Assembly (NCBI RefSeq): GCF_016086655.4
Contig: NC_052136.2
Location: 51,018,492-51,082,491, forward strand
Length of the DNA: 64,000 nucleotides
Source of the DNA: Lepeophtheirus salmonis
Lineage: Eukaryota > Arthropoda > Copepoda > Siphonostomatoida > Caligidae
Direction: 5' to 3'
The notes beneath the pieces are model-generated. The model worked only from the letters and a program-made list of their open reading frames with translations. It was not told the origin of the DNA and did no database searches. Shown here piece by piece: positions 10,451 to 21,090 of the stretch. Numbering within the stretch: the first letter of the stretch is position 1; each line of letters opens with the position of its first letter. A program made the position numbers and the translations under genes.

Positions 10451-11206
10451 GTTATATTCAAGATAAATGACCAATTAAGATCTTATTGTCAGTTTATGTT
10501 TTTCACATGAGCATTTCATGTTTATTAAAAAGCAAATGTCCCTCTCATTCATGTCCCATATTGTGATTTATTTTTTCATCGATCAGTAAGGATCACGCCA
10601 CTAAAAAAAAATCAAATCAACTGGATAATCCTCAAAAATCAGAATTAATATGAAAAAAGTTATTGCAGACACGTTATCAACGCGACACTCGAACTAAAAA
10701 TGGAACTTGGTCTCTGATCCATTATCTGGGATTGTGTAAACATAAAATATACAAAATATTACACGTTCATGAGTTGGGTAAATAAAGATTATTATACGAA
10801 CTTGGTCGCAGGTGGGGTTATTTATGTCTTACATACGTTGCATTTTTAAGAATAATAAAAAAATTGGCTTTATTATTTCATCCATTAGGAAGATAGAAAA
10901 TTAATCAGATATTATTAAATCTATGAAATCATTTAGACAATTAGATTTTATCGTGCATCACTAATGGCTGTTGACCTAAAAAATGATTAAAATAGAACTT
11001 GATAAAATTCTATATATTAGACCGTTTAAAAATTTAATATTTAGGATTATAAGACTTATCTATATCTTGGAACCATTTTTATAATAAAACGTATTAATAT
11101 TCCCTAGAAAATGTTCCATGTCATAAAACATAAACAAAATCTGATACATGAATTAGAATATATTATTATAAACAAGAAAATTGAGATCAAAAATAGGACA
11201 TTTAAA
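10451..11206. other. AT-rich intergenic DNA, nothing recognised
   Basis: No open frame, no clear repeat and no RNA gene. It lies just downstream of the prolyl-tRNA synthetase gene and should contain its 3' untranslated region. A candidate AATAAA on the minus strand sits near 10,870, rather far away. Confidence 0.3.
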
Positions 11207-12686
11207 TTAAACTTTGTCATACATTTGAAGAACAAAGTCTTTTATACTGGATGGATGAAGCTTTAAGACTTGGTCTTTGTAGGTATGAATCTCAACTAAA
11301 GGATCAACACTTTTTATCGAATCCTTTCCGAATACGATAATAAGAGGGATTCCAATCTTTTTAGCATATCTTAGTTTAGCACCAATTGTCTTATTTTCAG
11401 TATCATCAATTAAAACATCAGACGACATATACTTTAAGACATCATCATAGAGATGATGAACTTTACAGACTGCATCATTAAATTCTTTACTTCCCTTTTT
11501 TGGTGTGATGAGATAAACTTTGTAAGGTGCTATTGTCTCGGGCCAGCGAATGAAGGATTCGTTGGATAGAATCTCTACTGAAGCCGATAGAAGGCGAGAT
11601 AGACCAATCCCAAAACAACACATCTCTGCATGTTCCATCTTCGCATTCTTGTTCATAAAATCAGCTATAATTTTTTTTTAAAGTATGAATATATATATAT
11701 ATATATATGTATGACTAGCGATTGTGACTCACAATTAAAAACCGAGGAATACTTGTTTCCCAAATGAAATGTATGTGCGACTTCAATAGCTTTTTGGCTC
11801 AGAGGTTCTATCGTACCATTGAGACATTCAGGACACGAATAATTATTTTCAACCACTTCCATGTTAAATTTTTGTTCACAGGAATTACATGTACCAATTT
11901 TATCTTGACCCACTGCATCAGTCAGGAAATGATATTCATGTGATGCTGAAGAACCCATGGATGCTCCACTCCCCACCGCTCTCAGAAAAGGGACATTCAA
12001 TTGGCTGAAAAAACGATCATAGACTACGCTCATGTTTTTGTAAGTTTCTTTAGCACATGCTTGATCAACATCAAAGGTATAAAGGTCCTTCATAAGGAAT
12101 TCGTTGGCTCTAAGTAGACCAAATTTGGGATTAAGTTCATCGCGGTATTTGTTGGTGATTTGATAGACGTAGAGAGGCATGGACTTGTAGGACAAACGAA
12201 GAGAGGAAAAGAACTGAGACAACGCTTCCTCATGAGTTGGGGCGAGTACAAACTCCTTGCCACGACGATTCTACATAAATAGATACAATAAACAAATTTA
12301 ATTTATACATGCTATGATATCAATATGAAATATTCTATGAGCATGATTCTTACCTTGAGGCTCATCAGCTCTGGTCCCATTTCACTTTTCCGGTGAGAGC
12401 GCTCCCAATAAGAGGATGGAGTTAAAGAAGGCATTCTCAACCTCTGGCATCCTACAGACTGGAGATTTTGATCAAGAAGATTCTCTAATTTGCTCAAGCT
12501 TCTCAGGCCTAAAGGCAATAATGTAAAGTAACCCTGAGTCTCTTGATGAATGTATCCGGCTTCTGTGAGAAGGCGATGGCTCAATGAGAGGCGAGTGTCC
12601 TTATCCCCGTTTTGATTCTCCAGATTATGGGGAATAATGCGGGGTTGAGGTAGCAGAAGCCTAGAGACGTAATTCCTCCGTAACAT
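11207..12686 (-). CDS. PARS2: Mitochondrial prolyl-tRNA synthetase (3 exons)
   Basis: Class II aminoacyl-tRNA synthetase that charges mitochondrial tRNA-Pro in the matrix. Exons on the minus strand are 12686-12354, 12270-11733 and 11664-11207, joined at GT-AG sites (donor GTAAGA and acceptor ATGTAG; donor GTGAGT and acceptor TTATAG). They give 442 residues, close to the usual 450-475. The N-terminus is basic and rich in Arg/Leu, as expected for mitochondrial import. Motif 1 lies around residues 55-95. Motif 2 includes RDELNPKFGLLR at about 154-165 followed by NEFLMKDLYTFD. Motif 3 is GIGLSR at about 309-314. The anticodon-binding domain starts near APYKVYLITP. The protein is of the short bacterial/mitochondrial type without the archaeal-like C-terminal zinc domain, which separates it from the cytosolic EPRS enzyme. 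Intron 2 contains an AT dinucleotide run. No disabling change is seen. Confidence 0.95.
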
Positions 12687-13096
12687 CTCTCAGCTACTAA
12701 CGAGCAGCATACTTATGAATATGAAACATAAATATTATGAAACATGAGGCTACTGAAAACAAAAGCAGCTGGTTTAATTATAACACCTTCAGATGACATT
12801 AGTGTTGGATCGGTCTAAAAAACTGCAGTCTTATCAGTTTGGTCCAAATAAAATTTGTCAGTACTAACAAGGTTAATAGAATTTTTAATATTTTAGTATT
12901 TCTATTAAACTTGAGTCCTAATACCATAGAGATATAAATTGATATAATGTATAGAGTGTTTACTCATTACTGTCATTAGAATCACAAGCACAATTTATTG
13001 CAACGTTCAGCTGATGAACAATAAAGAAACATAAGGATCAAATCATTCAGTTATTATGTCAACAGTTATCAGACTTTCAGTTATCTATAATATTTC
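12687..13096. other. Upstream region of PARS2 with a hAT-like terminus
   Basis: The first tens of bases are the presumed promoter and 5' untranslated region of PARS2. At 12,798 a sequence TAGTGTTGGATCGGTCTAAA resembles the ends of the hAT-like MITEs at 42,271 and 58,438, and more GGTC-type motifs follow to about 12,850. No matching right end was found, so it is a truncated copy. The rest is AT-rich with no signal. Confidence 0.4.
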
Positions 13097-13302
13097 TTAA
13101 AATCTTAATAAAATAATAATTAGTGATAAAATAACCTTCTAATTTTTACAAAATGAGCTTGGTATTAGGTAAGTTTATCGTAGTGTATATCATTGGAACT
13201 TAAAATCTTAATAAACTAATAATTAATCATAAAATAACCTTCTAATTTTTACAAAAGGAGCTAGTTATTAGGTAAGTTTATCCTAGTGGATATCATTGGA
13301 AC
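13097..13302. repeat. 103-bp direct tandem duplication
   Basis: Units 13,097-13,199 and 13,200-13,302 align along their whole length with about ten differences by eye. Both start TTAAAATCTTAATAAA and end TATCATTGGAAC. Each contains TCTAATTTTTACAAAA and TTAGGTAAGTTTATC. No coding content. The divergence implies an old duplication. It lies directly upstream of the THAP-domain remnant. Confidence 0.85.
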
Positions 13303-13337
13303 TTTATGCATTCTTATTTTTTTATTCGTAGAGTTCA

Positions 13338-13790
13338 ATGCCTGCTTGCATTGCATTCAATTGTACTTCAAGAACACCGGCTTTTTCTAGATCCCTAGAG
13401 CACGATCTTGCTATTAAATTGTGGAAGAAATGTGAACTTAACCACAATTATGTGAAAATAAGCTTTTTTCCATAAGTATTTTCATAACTTTATAAAACAA
13501 TCATATGTTTTGGTATCCTTGTTAGTCGTTACTTATTTTAATACTCCATATCTATTATAACCATCTATTTTCAGATGTCCTAAAAATCCAGTGCTTCTAC
13601 AGCCGTCGCCAAGATTGGAAACAAACCAAATGGCCAAGGATTTGTTTTAAGCACTTAAAGGACTCTGATATCATTAAGCACAAAGTTAATTGCACTCTTG
13701 TTAGTTGTTGATGGAGCAGTGCCCCCGATTTTCAACTTTCCAATGCACTTAAAAAAAAGTAGAGTCCCATCGACGAATTTTAAAGCGAAG
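13338..13790 (+). pseudogene. THAP-type zinc-finger domain remnant
   Basis: From ATG at 13,338 the frame reads MPACIAFNCTS (the C-x4-C start of a THAP finger), then LAIKLWKKCELNHNY. After a candidate intron (donor GTGAAA near 13,451, acceptor TATTTTCAG near 13,573), sequence resumes with FYSRRQDWKQTKWPRICFKH. This supplies the invariant Trp and the C-x2-H pair, followed by LKDSDIIKHKVNC. A frameshift near 13,695-13,705 then brings DGAVPPIFNFP into frame, the AVPxIF box that closes the domain. THAP fingers bind DNA and occur in host regulators and in P-element-type transposases. The frameshift within the domain and absence of any following protein argue for a pseudogene or transposon scrap. 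Confidence 0.65.
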
Positions 13791-14986
13791 AACTTATGAA
13801 GAAGACAGTTCGAAAAAAATGAATTCTGGTGACATGATTGAAAAACGGCCAACTGTAAATATAGTACTCATACATATACCCTACTTAGTACTTGTAATGT
13901 TCTACGACCACCAACAACAGACGGAAGTAACGGACCGGAGTAAAGCCAATAAGAACACCTTTGGATTGGGGGTACAATCATACACTAAAACATATATTCT
14001 ATAAGGGGTTACACTTAAAAGGATGTACATACATATAACTATTAAAATATATCAACTCGTAAAACACAAGGTACATTACTATCCATTTAAAAGAAATCCC
14101 TACGTCATTATCTAAAAGTAAATAAAAGACAATACATAACAGTACTATGGAATCCTTGGGATGGTGAAAAAATAGAACAAACAGAGACATCAAATAAAAA
14201 TCAAGATAGCAGTTATATTCGATAGTTGCCATATCTTATTCAGTTTAAGAATCAATAATTTGAAAAAAATAAATAATAGGTTGGAAGACTTAATTTTATT
14301 ATTATTTAATATTTTGTAGAATAAATGAGACTTCATTGATTACATGTTTATTTGTCTTAGATATTCAAAAATACTTTTTATTAAAATAAGTATATACGAG
14401 AACACATTTCTAGAATATAATATATATTCTAATATTTCGAGAATATTATAAGAATTTATAACGAAAAATCAATTATGAAAATGTTCTTCATAATGTTGTT
14501 ATTGGCTTCATGCGATTCAAGACGAATTTAAACACCCATCGTGGAGATTCCTTTAAGAGATCATATGAGTGAAAATTGAGATTGATGAATTATTATAACA
14601 ATGAACTATTTCACATTTTCCAGATTTCATATTTATACTTGCCATTTTGATAAGAGAAAATTTTGAACTATGTTGAGTATCCTCATTATCCATTAGGCCC
14701 CTCAAATCACATTATTACGTAAGACGAAACGACTATTTACCATATAATATTTGAATGTTTTGATTCTTTTGTTGTTTGTATTCATCAGTTGTCTCTCCGT
14801 AAGCATTCATTTTTTATCTCTATGCCAAAGGTTAATAGAAATACACCTTGTCTATGCCTATGACCCGAGGCGACTTTATATATAATGTGTGTGTATGATT
14901 TCTTTGTTTTTGTTTACTAACTATTTTAATGACGTCACAGATGAGCTGATTTAAGAGGAAATTCGATAAAACAAATTGTACTAAAC
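13791..14986. other. AT-rich DNA with small repeat fragments
   Basis: Contains short open frames without motifs. At 14,824 a sequence CAAAGGTTAATAGAAATACA resembles the left end of the MITE at 31,416, and the downstream ATGACGTCACA (14,930) is echoed near 29,915 and 31,480, so related repeat pieces are present. No complete element could be delimited. Confidence 0.35.
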
Positions 14987-15432
14987 CAAAGTTGGGCAAG
15001 TTAATTAACTTTTAACTTAACTAGTTGATTATTTAAACACCCTTATTTTGACTATAAATTAACTAGTTAATTTTATATTGTTCAAAATTAACTTATAACT
15101 GAACTAGTTCATTTTTTAAACTGTATTATCTTAACTTTAACTTAACTTGATTACGTTAAAGTGAAAATCCTCAAACTCGTCGTTGAACGTATTTCATTCT
15201 ACATTAGCCTCCTCCAATAGTTATCATACGAAGTAAGTTTCCTTTACATTGCTTTTTCGCTTCAAAACAGAAGATATTGGGAGTTTGAATTGAACTTAAA
15301 TAGTTATATTATAACATCAAAATCAACATTAACTGAATCAAAGGTTCGGTAAGTTAATTGAACTTAAATTACTCTAAACTTAATTAACTTAAACTAGCTA
15401 GTTAAAAAGATAAGTTAACTTGCCCATCACTG
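14987..15432. repeat. hAT-like MITE
   Basis: The left end reads CAAAGTTGGGCAAGTTAATT and the right end, read inverted, CAGTGATGGGCAAGTTAACT. These are imperfect terminal inverted repeats of at least 20 bp with the GGGCAAGTTAA core common to hAT non-autonomous elements. The interior is filled with TTAACTTAACTAGTT-like words on both strands, typical of subterminal transposase-binding repeats. The 8-bp flanks do not match convincingly, so the insertion is old or the ends are misplaced by a base or two. No coding capacity. Confidence 0.7.
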
Positions 15433-17134
15433 ATTAATACATATTATAGTATTTTATTTTCTCATCAGACACTATTATTGTAAATTTTTACTCATCGACG
15501 ATTACGCTCCTAAAATTATTTAAAGAAAAAATTAAAAATAAAGCTTATTTATAATTAAAAATAGGTCAGAACATAAATTTTCAAATAAATATACAAAAAA
15601 GTGGACATCTGATGAATTTGTACAGGTTGCCAGAGCACAAATACGCCTAGTACCTTTAGAAGAAGGAATCATAATTCTTGGAATAATGTGAGTTAATTAA
15701 CACAAGTCAGTAACACGGGTAACACTGAACTTGGCTCCGTTATGATGTCATAAAAAAAGTTGTCAGCTAACGTCAACCAGACTGCGTTGCATGTTTTTTA
15801 TCGACACACTTAATATATAACATGGCTGTGTAGTCGGTATATAAAATGTCCAACTCCAATATTTTTAGAATCACCGAATCCGACTCTAATATACATTATT
15901 ATTTTTCTAATAATATAGCCAATATAAGTACTGTTGAGTTTATATCAACCTATTTATTTGCTGAAAAGAAGTGCACTCTCCAAGTTTAATATAGTGCTCC
16001 CTGATTAAAAATACGTTGTAGTATGGAGGTATCTTTGTCGATGCATAATAAGTTATTATTATACATTCTAGGTATCATGAATTATTTTCTTAGCTCTCGT
16101 TTTTTTCTATTCTTCACGTTCTTGAACTTAAACAAATAAAAAGATAGGTAGGATCGTATTACTAGAAACCGATGTATCAATCCTTAGGACCGTTGAATGG
16201 TAAAAAAGATCAAACTGATTCAAAAAAGACTAAATAAGACTGAATAGGGGGAAGACTTATTAGTAAATCAGTCTTATGACTTATTTTATAGTTGAAAATC
16301 CGAAATGTAATCTTAAGTGAATAATTTCTACAATTATAGACAATTTAGTCATAAAAATATTTGAATACTAAAAAGTTCTTTTTTGGAAAATTCTTACTTT
16401 TCACAATTTTGTGAACGATTTGTTGTTCAATAAATTTAATTTTTACTCAAATGTCTCCTTAATAAATATTTAATTAATCCAGTTGTCAATTTATGTTCTT
16501 AATTTCCAACTATTCAATAAAAATATCTGAGAGTGATGCAGTTCCACAGTTTTACTCAAAGGCTATCATTAATAAAATTTAATGACCTTCCTTGTTTGAA
16601 TAAATGTATCCAAAATAACAAAAATAATTGAGTTAATATCTACTTACACAGTATAGTCTCTAAATATACATTTCATCCAACAGTATTATGATATTATTCA
16701 TCAATATATTAAGCCCTAAAATTACTAATGATATTCACAAAGTGCCTCATAGTTAACATTAACATATTAAATTGCATAAGCATTGTGTATAAATTCCTCA
16801 GAATCAGGAATGTAATTTTGTGTAAAATGCAATAAATGATTATAAAAATGTTGTTTTAAAATAACTGAGAAACACACTAACCAATAGGCAGTTTATTAAA
16901 ATTATACATTGTTAAAATCTGTAGTGTGGTACAAATGATGAAAAGTTGATACAATTTCTAACATATATTATAATTAGAGTTATTCATGTATGAAGGAAAT
17001 GATCCTTTAATTATAATTTTGACTAAAACAAATCTTAAATAATTAAGAACAATTTTTTTTGATTTAAATAGACCTTAAAAAGTCCACTGAATGTACAATA
17101 TAAACGTAGTTATATATTAATTTATAATGGGAGT
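15433..17134. other. Intergenic AT-rich DNA with one short repeat
   Basis: At about 15,815-15,905 there is GGCTGTGTAGTCGGTA followed by TCCAACTCC and ACCGAATCCGACTC. This is the pattern of a widespread arthropod repeat built from GAGTCGG words. Otherwise no open frame or structured signal is visible. A minus-strand AATAAA near 16,885 could serve as poly(A) signal for the nucleotidase gene. Confidence 0.35.
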
Positions 17135-18946
17135 CTATCCAGTCCAATGTCGAAACTCATGAGGTAGAGCTCCTCGACGAGGATAAAATACGTGATCAGT
17201 AGAGTATGGGCTCATATTAATCAGTTTAGAAGTATATATGTCCGCAAATCGAAATAAGTTACGAGAAAAGGCTGTTGGACTCACGTGAGTCCGAAAAATT
17301 GAACCGAAATAAGGATTGGACATTTTTTTCATTTTTAACCTACATGAAATTCATTTAATAATAAAGTATGTGGATATCTACAATGTATTGAACTAACTCA
17401 CGTGATATCGTTCAACTCATGAACCCATGACGTTATAACATCTTTACAATCCTCAGAGAGGTACATTTGATTGTTTTCAATCAAGCTCTGTAGAGTAATA
17501 GACCAATTCTGATACTTTTTGAATTCCTCCTTATTAATTGTATCGATTTCATCTTCCAATTCTCGAATAATTGCAGCTGACAATAATAAAAAAGTAATTT
17601 TTAGTGACTTTTCTCTCATGAAATATGTATATTAATATTTTACCAGTTCTCCATCCATGGTGTAAAGTCAGATCCTCAAGATCTGAATATGGATGATCCC
17701 CAAAATATAAAACCTTAGAACCTTCCCATTTCATCATTTTTTGAATAGTGTGCAGATTACCCTATGTTATTTAAGTAATTATAATAGCTATGTAATTAGT
17801 ATAGATAAAGAAATACATACCCCTGAGTAAACTTTATTTGGGAGTAGTTTCCAGACCTTATCATATAGCAATATTTTCTTTACAGGATCAAATTCTCTAA
17901 AGCAGAGTGACTTGTCTCGAAAAAATTGTGGTTTTTTAGCCTTTGTAATTACCAAATTAAACAAGTTTTGCCAATCTTTTCCAATCATAAAGGACATTCC
18001 TTGTTTTTTTAGGAAGAAAATTTCAAAATGAAATCATATTTTTGCATACTCTTAAAAACAAACCTGCATTGACAAGATCAAATGTGCTATTTGTAATTAA
18101 AAAAATTTGCTTATTCTGATCTATTAAATTTTCTAAAAAGGAAGAAAGCTCTGGGAATTCTTCTAAGTAAATTTCAGGATATTTCACACACTCTTTATGA
18201 AATGCAGGATGGGACGTTTGGACCGAGCTCTATTAAAAAAAAGAAGAAAAAGAGCAATAAAAAGTAGGTTCATAAGTTAATTTTGTAATTCTTTCTTACC
18301 CAAACATCATGATGAATACTGTAGGGTTCGTATTCTATACCTTTTTCACTAAACCAATGGATAACATCTGCTAAGAGACACATGAAAGGCTTTGCAAAAA
18401 TATCCATCATTTGAGACATGCGGGGCTTTCTGTGATGCCTTTCCTCTATCATTTTTAAGGGAACATGTCTTCTTTGATAGATTCGTAATACTTCCTCATC
18501 TGCCAATTGCCTCCGTCCCCTAAAAAAAATAATTAAATGAGTCAAAATGAAACATAATATGCTTCTCATTTACTTGTAGACTGATCCCAGTTGTATTTGA
18601 TGAAAAGAGTCCACTTTCAGTAGCAACCCATGCTCTATATCAAAATGAAGTCCTCTAATGCAATATTTGTCGTCATAATGAAAATTTTCAAACTCCTTTG
18701 GATACTGGATACAGAAAAAAAGATACGAATTGAAATTTTTAAAGTTAATACTTTGATTAATTTGAAAAACCTTTAAACGCTCTATTAAATCCTTTTTAGC
18801 TGAATTGTAGAGAAAAATCTCTACAGATTTTTTGTAGTTGGTTAAGGTATAGTCATAATCAAAACCGTAGATTTCTATGTCACTAAGATCCAGATAATCA
18901 TTTGCAAAAACACTATGGCGATTTACGTCTGGCGGAAGTCCCTTTC
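17135..18946 (-). CDS. 5'-nucleotidase domain-containing protein (NT5DC2/3 type), 8 exons, N-terminus missing
   Basis: HAD-superfamily protein related to cytosolic IMP/GMP 5'-nucleotidase. NT5DC2/3 members are poorly characterised. Minus-strand exons are 18946-18771, 18704-18574, 18519-18300, 18229-18064, 17999-17821, 17761-17644, 17576-17402 and 17339-17135. All join in phase with GT-AG and give about 456 residues. The HAD nucleophile motif GFDYDYTLT is at visible residues 27-35 (Asp nucleophile and acid/base both present). ITNSTFDLVNAG is motif II, and KVWKLLPNKVYSGGNLH leads to the metal-binding FGDHPYSD at about 310-317. The C-terminal FGSIFRTH...FYPRR segment is typical of the NT5DC group. 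The first exon seen begins in phase 1 after an acceptor (CTTGTAG), so at least one upstream exon with the start codon was not found. Family members are 520-560 residues. Whether this is the DC2 or DC3 orthologue is not resolvable here. Confidence 0.92.
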
Positions 18947-20206
18947 CTACAAGTATTGTAATTCTTATTTAGGCAAGCATGTTAAAATGTAAGAAAGTAG
19001 TTATGTAATTTTAACTTCTTAAGATCGTTTTATAAATATTGGACACTTTTGATTTATAATCATACAACAACAAAAAAAATCACTATTTGATCTATTTGGC
19101 AAGCTCACAGACGAATCAGAAGTAAACAATATAACACTACAACTTTTAAAAGCCAAAAATATACGGTCAAATCCGCATCAAAAGTACATCTTGGTTTCAA
19201 AGAATATGTTGCTCCCATACGAAACACATCATTAATTCTATTTTTATAAATAAAAATATGCACATAATATATTATTTATTTACTTATATATACGTAATAT
19301 TTAGTCTTTAAAATGTGTCACTTTACTTTGTTTTTTCTGATACAGTTTAATTATTTTAAAAAATGTCTTTAAAATTTCATACAGCAATGGTAAATTTATG
19401 GAATTCAAGTTCGTAGATATGATGCATGGCTATTACGGGCAGTATAAGCCAAACATTTATGGTAGAAATACGTTCTAAAAATGATCAATTTTTGAATACA
19501 TACATATTTGTAAATTTCTATGTAGTGTTAAAAGTTGCACTTATTTGGAAATTGATATAAATATTATTCTAATGCAAAATCATTTAAAGCATAACAAAAC
19601 TATTTCCTTTAAAAGGATGAATTTATCCAGATTCGACTGTATTTCATATAAGAAGTCAACAACTTAATTTAGATGAGCAACTTGAACATCTAAATTTGAC
19701 AGTGATACGTTATACAGGAATATTCCTCTTTGGCATTGAAATAGCGAGTGTACCTTGTGACAATGAATGTTCTATAAATAATTTTTTAATATTTAATGAT
19801 TATTTATTAAATTGAGTTTATGAATGGAAATTGACATGACCGAGGATGCTTTTGTTAATACCATCTTCAGAGGCATTTCTCGCAATGATTTTGTTATTGT
19901 AAAAGGGTCTTAAAATGAAACACCGTATAATAATGAAATAGATGTATAACTGTACAATAACTATGAAGCAATTAATACCCCTGGCAATCCGTAAACAATA
20001 CAAAACTAAAAGACAATGTACATTGTAAGTAAGTAGTGGGTATCTAAGTTTAATAATTCCCTAGATAAACTGACATTAACATAATACGTAATCATACAAA
20101 TAAATCCGAAATGGATAAGAACATAGCATATGTTGGTAATAATACGAGATATAAGATAATTAATTATTGAATAATAAATGAGGGAGTCAAAATCGGAGAT
20201 CCTCTA
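18947..20206. other. Intergenic region, should hold the missing first exon of the nucleotidase gene
   Basis: AT-rich DNA without a convincing coding segment. The acceptor at 18,947-18,948 requires an upstream donor in phase 1 on the minus strand, but I could not identify the exon. A 61-codon minus frame at 19,818-20,003 is hydrophobic and unlikely. The Sm F 3' region lies at the right end. Confidence 0.3.
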
Positions 20207-20467
20207 TCATTCCCTCGTCTCCCCTTCTTCGTCATCCTCTTGCACTCCTCGAATATAAAGAACATTGTTACATCGTACAAGGACTTCTCCCAGGGTTCCT
20301 GTGCAATTTCCATCGATGTATTCCTCTGTGTTGGCCAATTGAACATTCATGTATCCATCCGTGGAGACCAAGTAGCCTTTGTACTCATGACCCCACTTGA
20401 GTTTGACCATCACAGCCTTTCCTGTGAGCTCGTTCAAAAAAGGTTTGGGATTGATTGGCATAGCCAT
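20207..20467 (-). CDS. SNRPF: Small nuclear ribonucleoprotein Sm F
   Basis: Core subunit of the heptameric Sm ring that encloses the U-rich Sm site of U1, U2, U4 and U5 snRNAs, needed for spliceosome assembly. A single uninterrupted frame encodes 86 residues, the usual length of the family. The start at 20,467 (MAMPINPKPFLNELTGK) matches the conserved N-terminus. An upstream in-frame ATG at 20,518 would add 17 non-conserved residues and is rejected. The Sm1 motif spans about residues 18-52 (VKLKWGHEYKGYLVSTDGYM, then NVQLANTEEY). The Sm2 motif is LGEVLVRCNNVLYIRG near 62-77. The tail is acidic (EDDEEGE), as in orthologues. The upstream DNA is rich in TAGTAG-type words with no obvious TATA box. 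No damage visible. Confidence 0.97.
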   Translation of the reverse strand: MAMPINPKPFLNELTGKAVMVKLKWGHEYKGYLVSTDGYMNVQLANTEEYIDGNCTGTLGEVLVRCNNVLYIRGVQEDDEEGETRE

Positions 20468-20704
20468 GGTGACGGTGAAGATAATAGTCGAGCGGCACGG
20501 AAAGATAAAAAGATACACACACTTGACCTAGTAGTAGCAGTACTAACAACCAGTAGTAATAGTACCCAGTAGGCATCCAGAGAGTACTTGGGGCAGCTGT
20601 AGTAGTGTAGCAACAACCAATAGTAGCCGGTGTTGTTGTTTACGCTAATGAGAAGGAGGGTGACGTCATTGGAATGCCCGCCAACGAAGGTCTCACAAAA
20701 CCTC

Positions 20705-21090
20705 GTTAATATATTATGTACAATTTGCAATATCTGTACAAGATCAACTTGATAAGGAAATTGTACAAGTTACAAATTCTTCACTTTAAAATGCATTTTT
20801 TGGTATAACATAAGTCATTCTAAAAACCAACTATTAAATGATACTCATTTTAAAATCACTTTAGGGATTTGAACTTTATAATATGGCACATAATTCTTAT
20901 ATTCTAGTAATTTTTATTAAAATAACCAAGAATGGCACCATTAGAATATATAGATCATCCATGGAATATTTAATTATTTATCCAGAGTACTATAAATCCT
21001 TCATTTAAAATTATTTATTTCAATTTTTGTTGAAACTTGTACAATTTTCTTAAACCAGTTGCAACTGGAAGTAAATCGCAACTTGCACAC
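20705..21090. repeat. GTACAA-type MITE, copy 1
   Basis: The left part contains ATCAACTTGATAAGGAAATT followed by GTACAAGTTACAA. The right part read inverted contains GTTGCAACTGGTTTAAGAAA followed by ATTGTACAAGTTTCAA, giving inverted ends of roughly 35 bp. Related sequence occurs at about 36,850-37,040 (TGTACAATTGTTGCAACTGG, then CCAACTATTCATTGATACT against CCAACTATTAAATGATACT here) and at 42,190-42,235. No protein. Exact ends and target duplication were not found. Confidence 0.5.

Noticed and set aside
11690..11708. AT dinucleotide run as a regulatory element
   Set aside because: It lies inside intron 2 of PARS2 and is an ordinary microsatellite.
20468..20518. Upstream in-frame ATG of Sm F adding 17 residues
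   Set aside because: The added residues are not conserved, while the start at 20,467 gives the exact family length of 86.
20240..20572. 110-codon open frame on the plus strand
   Set aside because: It is antisense to the conserved Sm F gene and has no similarity of its own. The minus-strand frame is certainly the real one.
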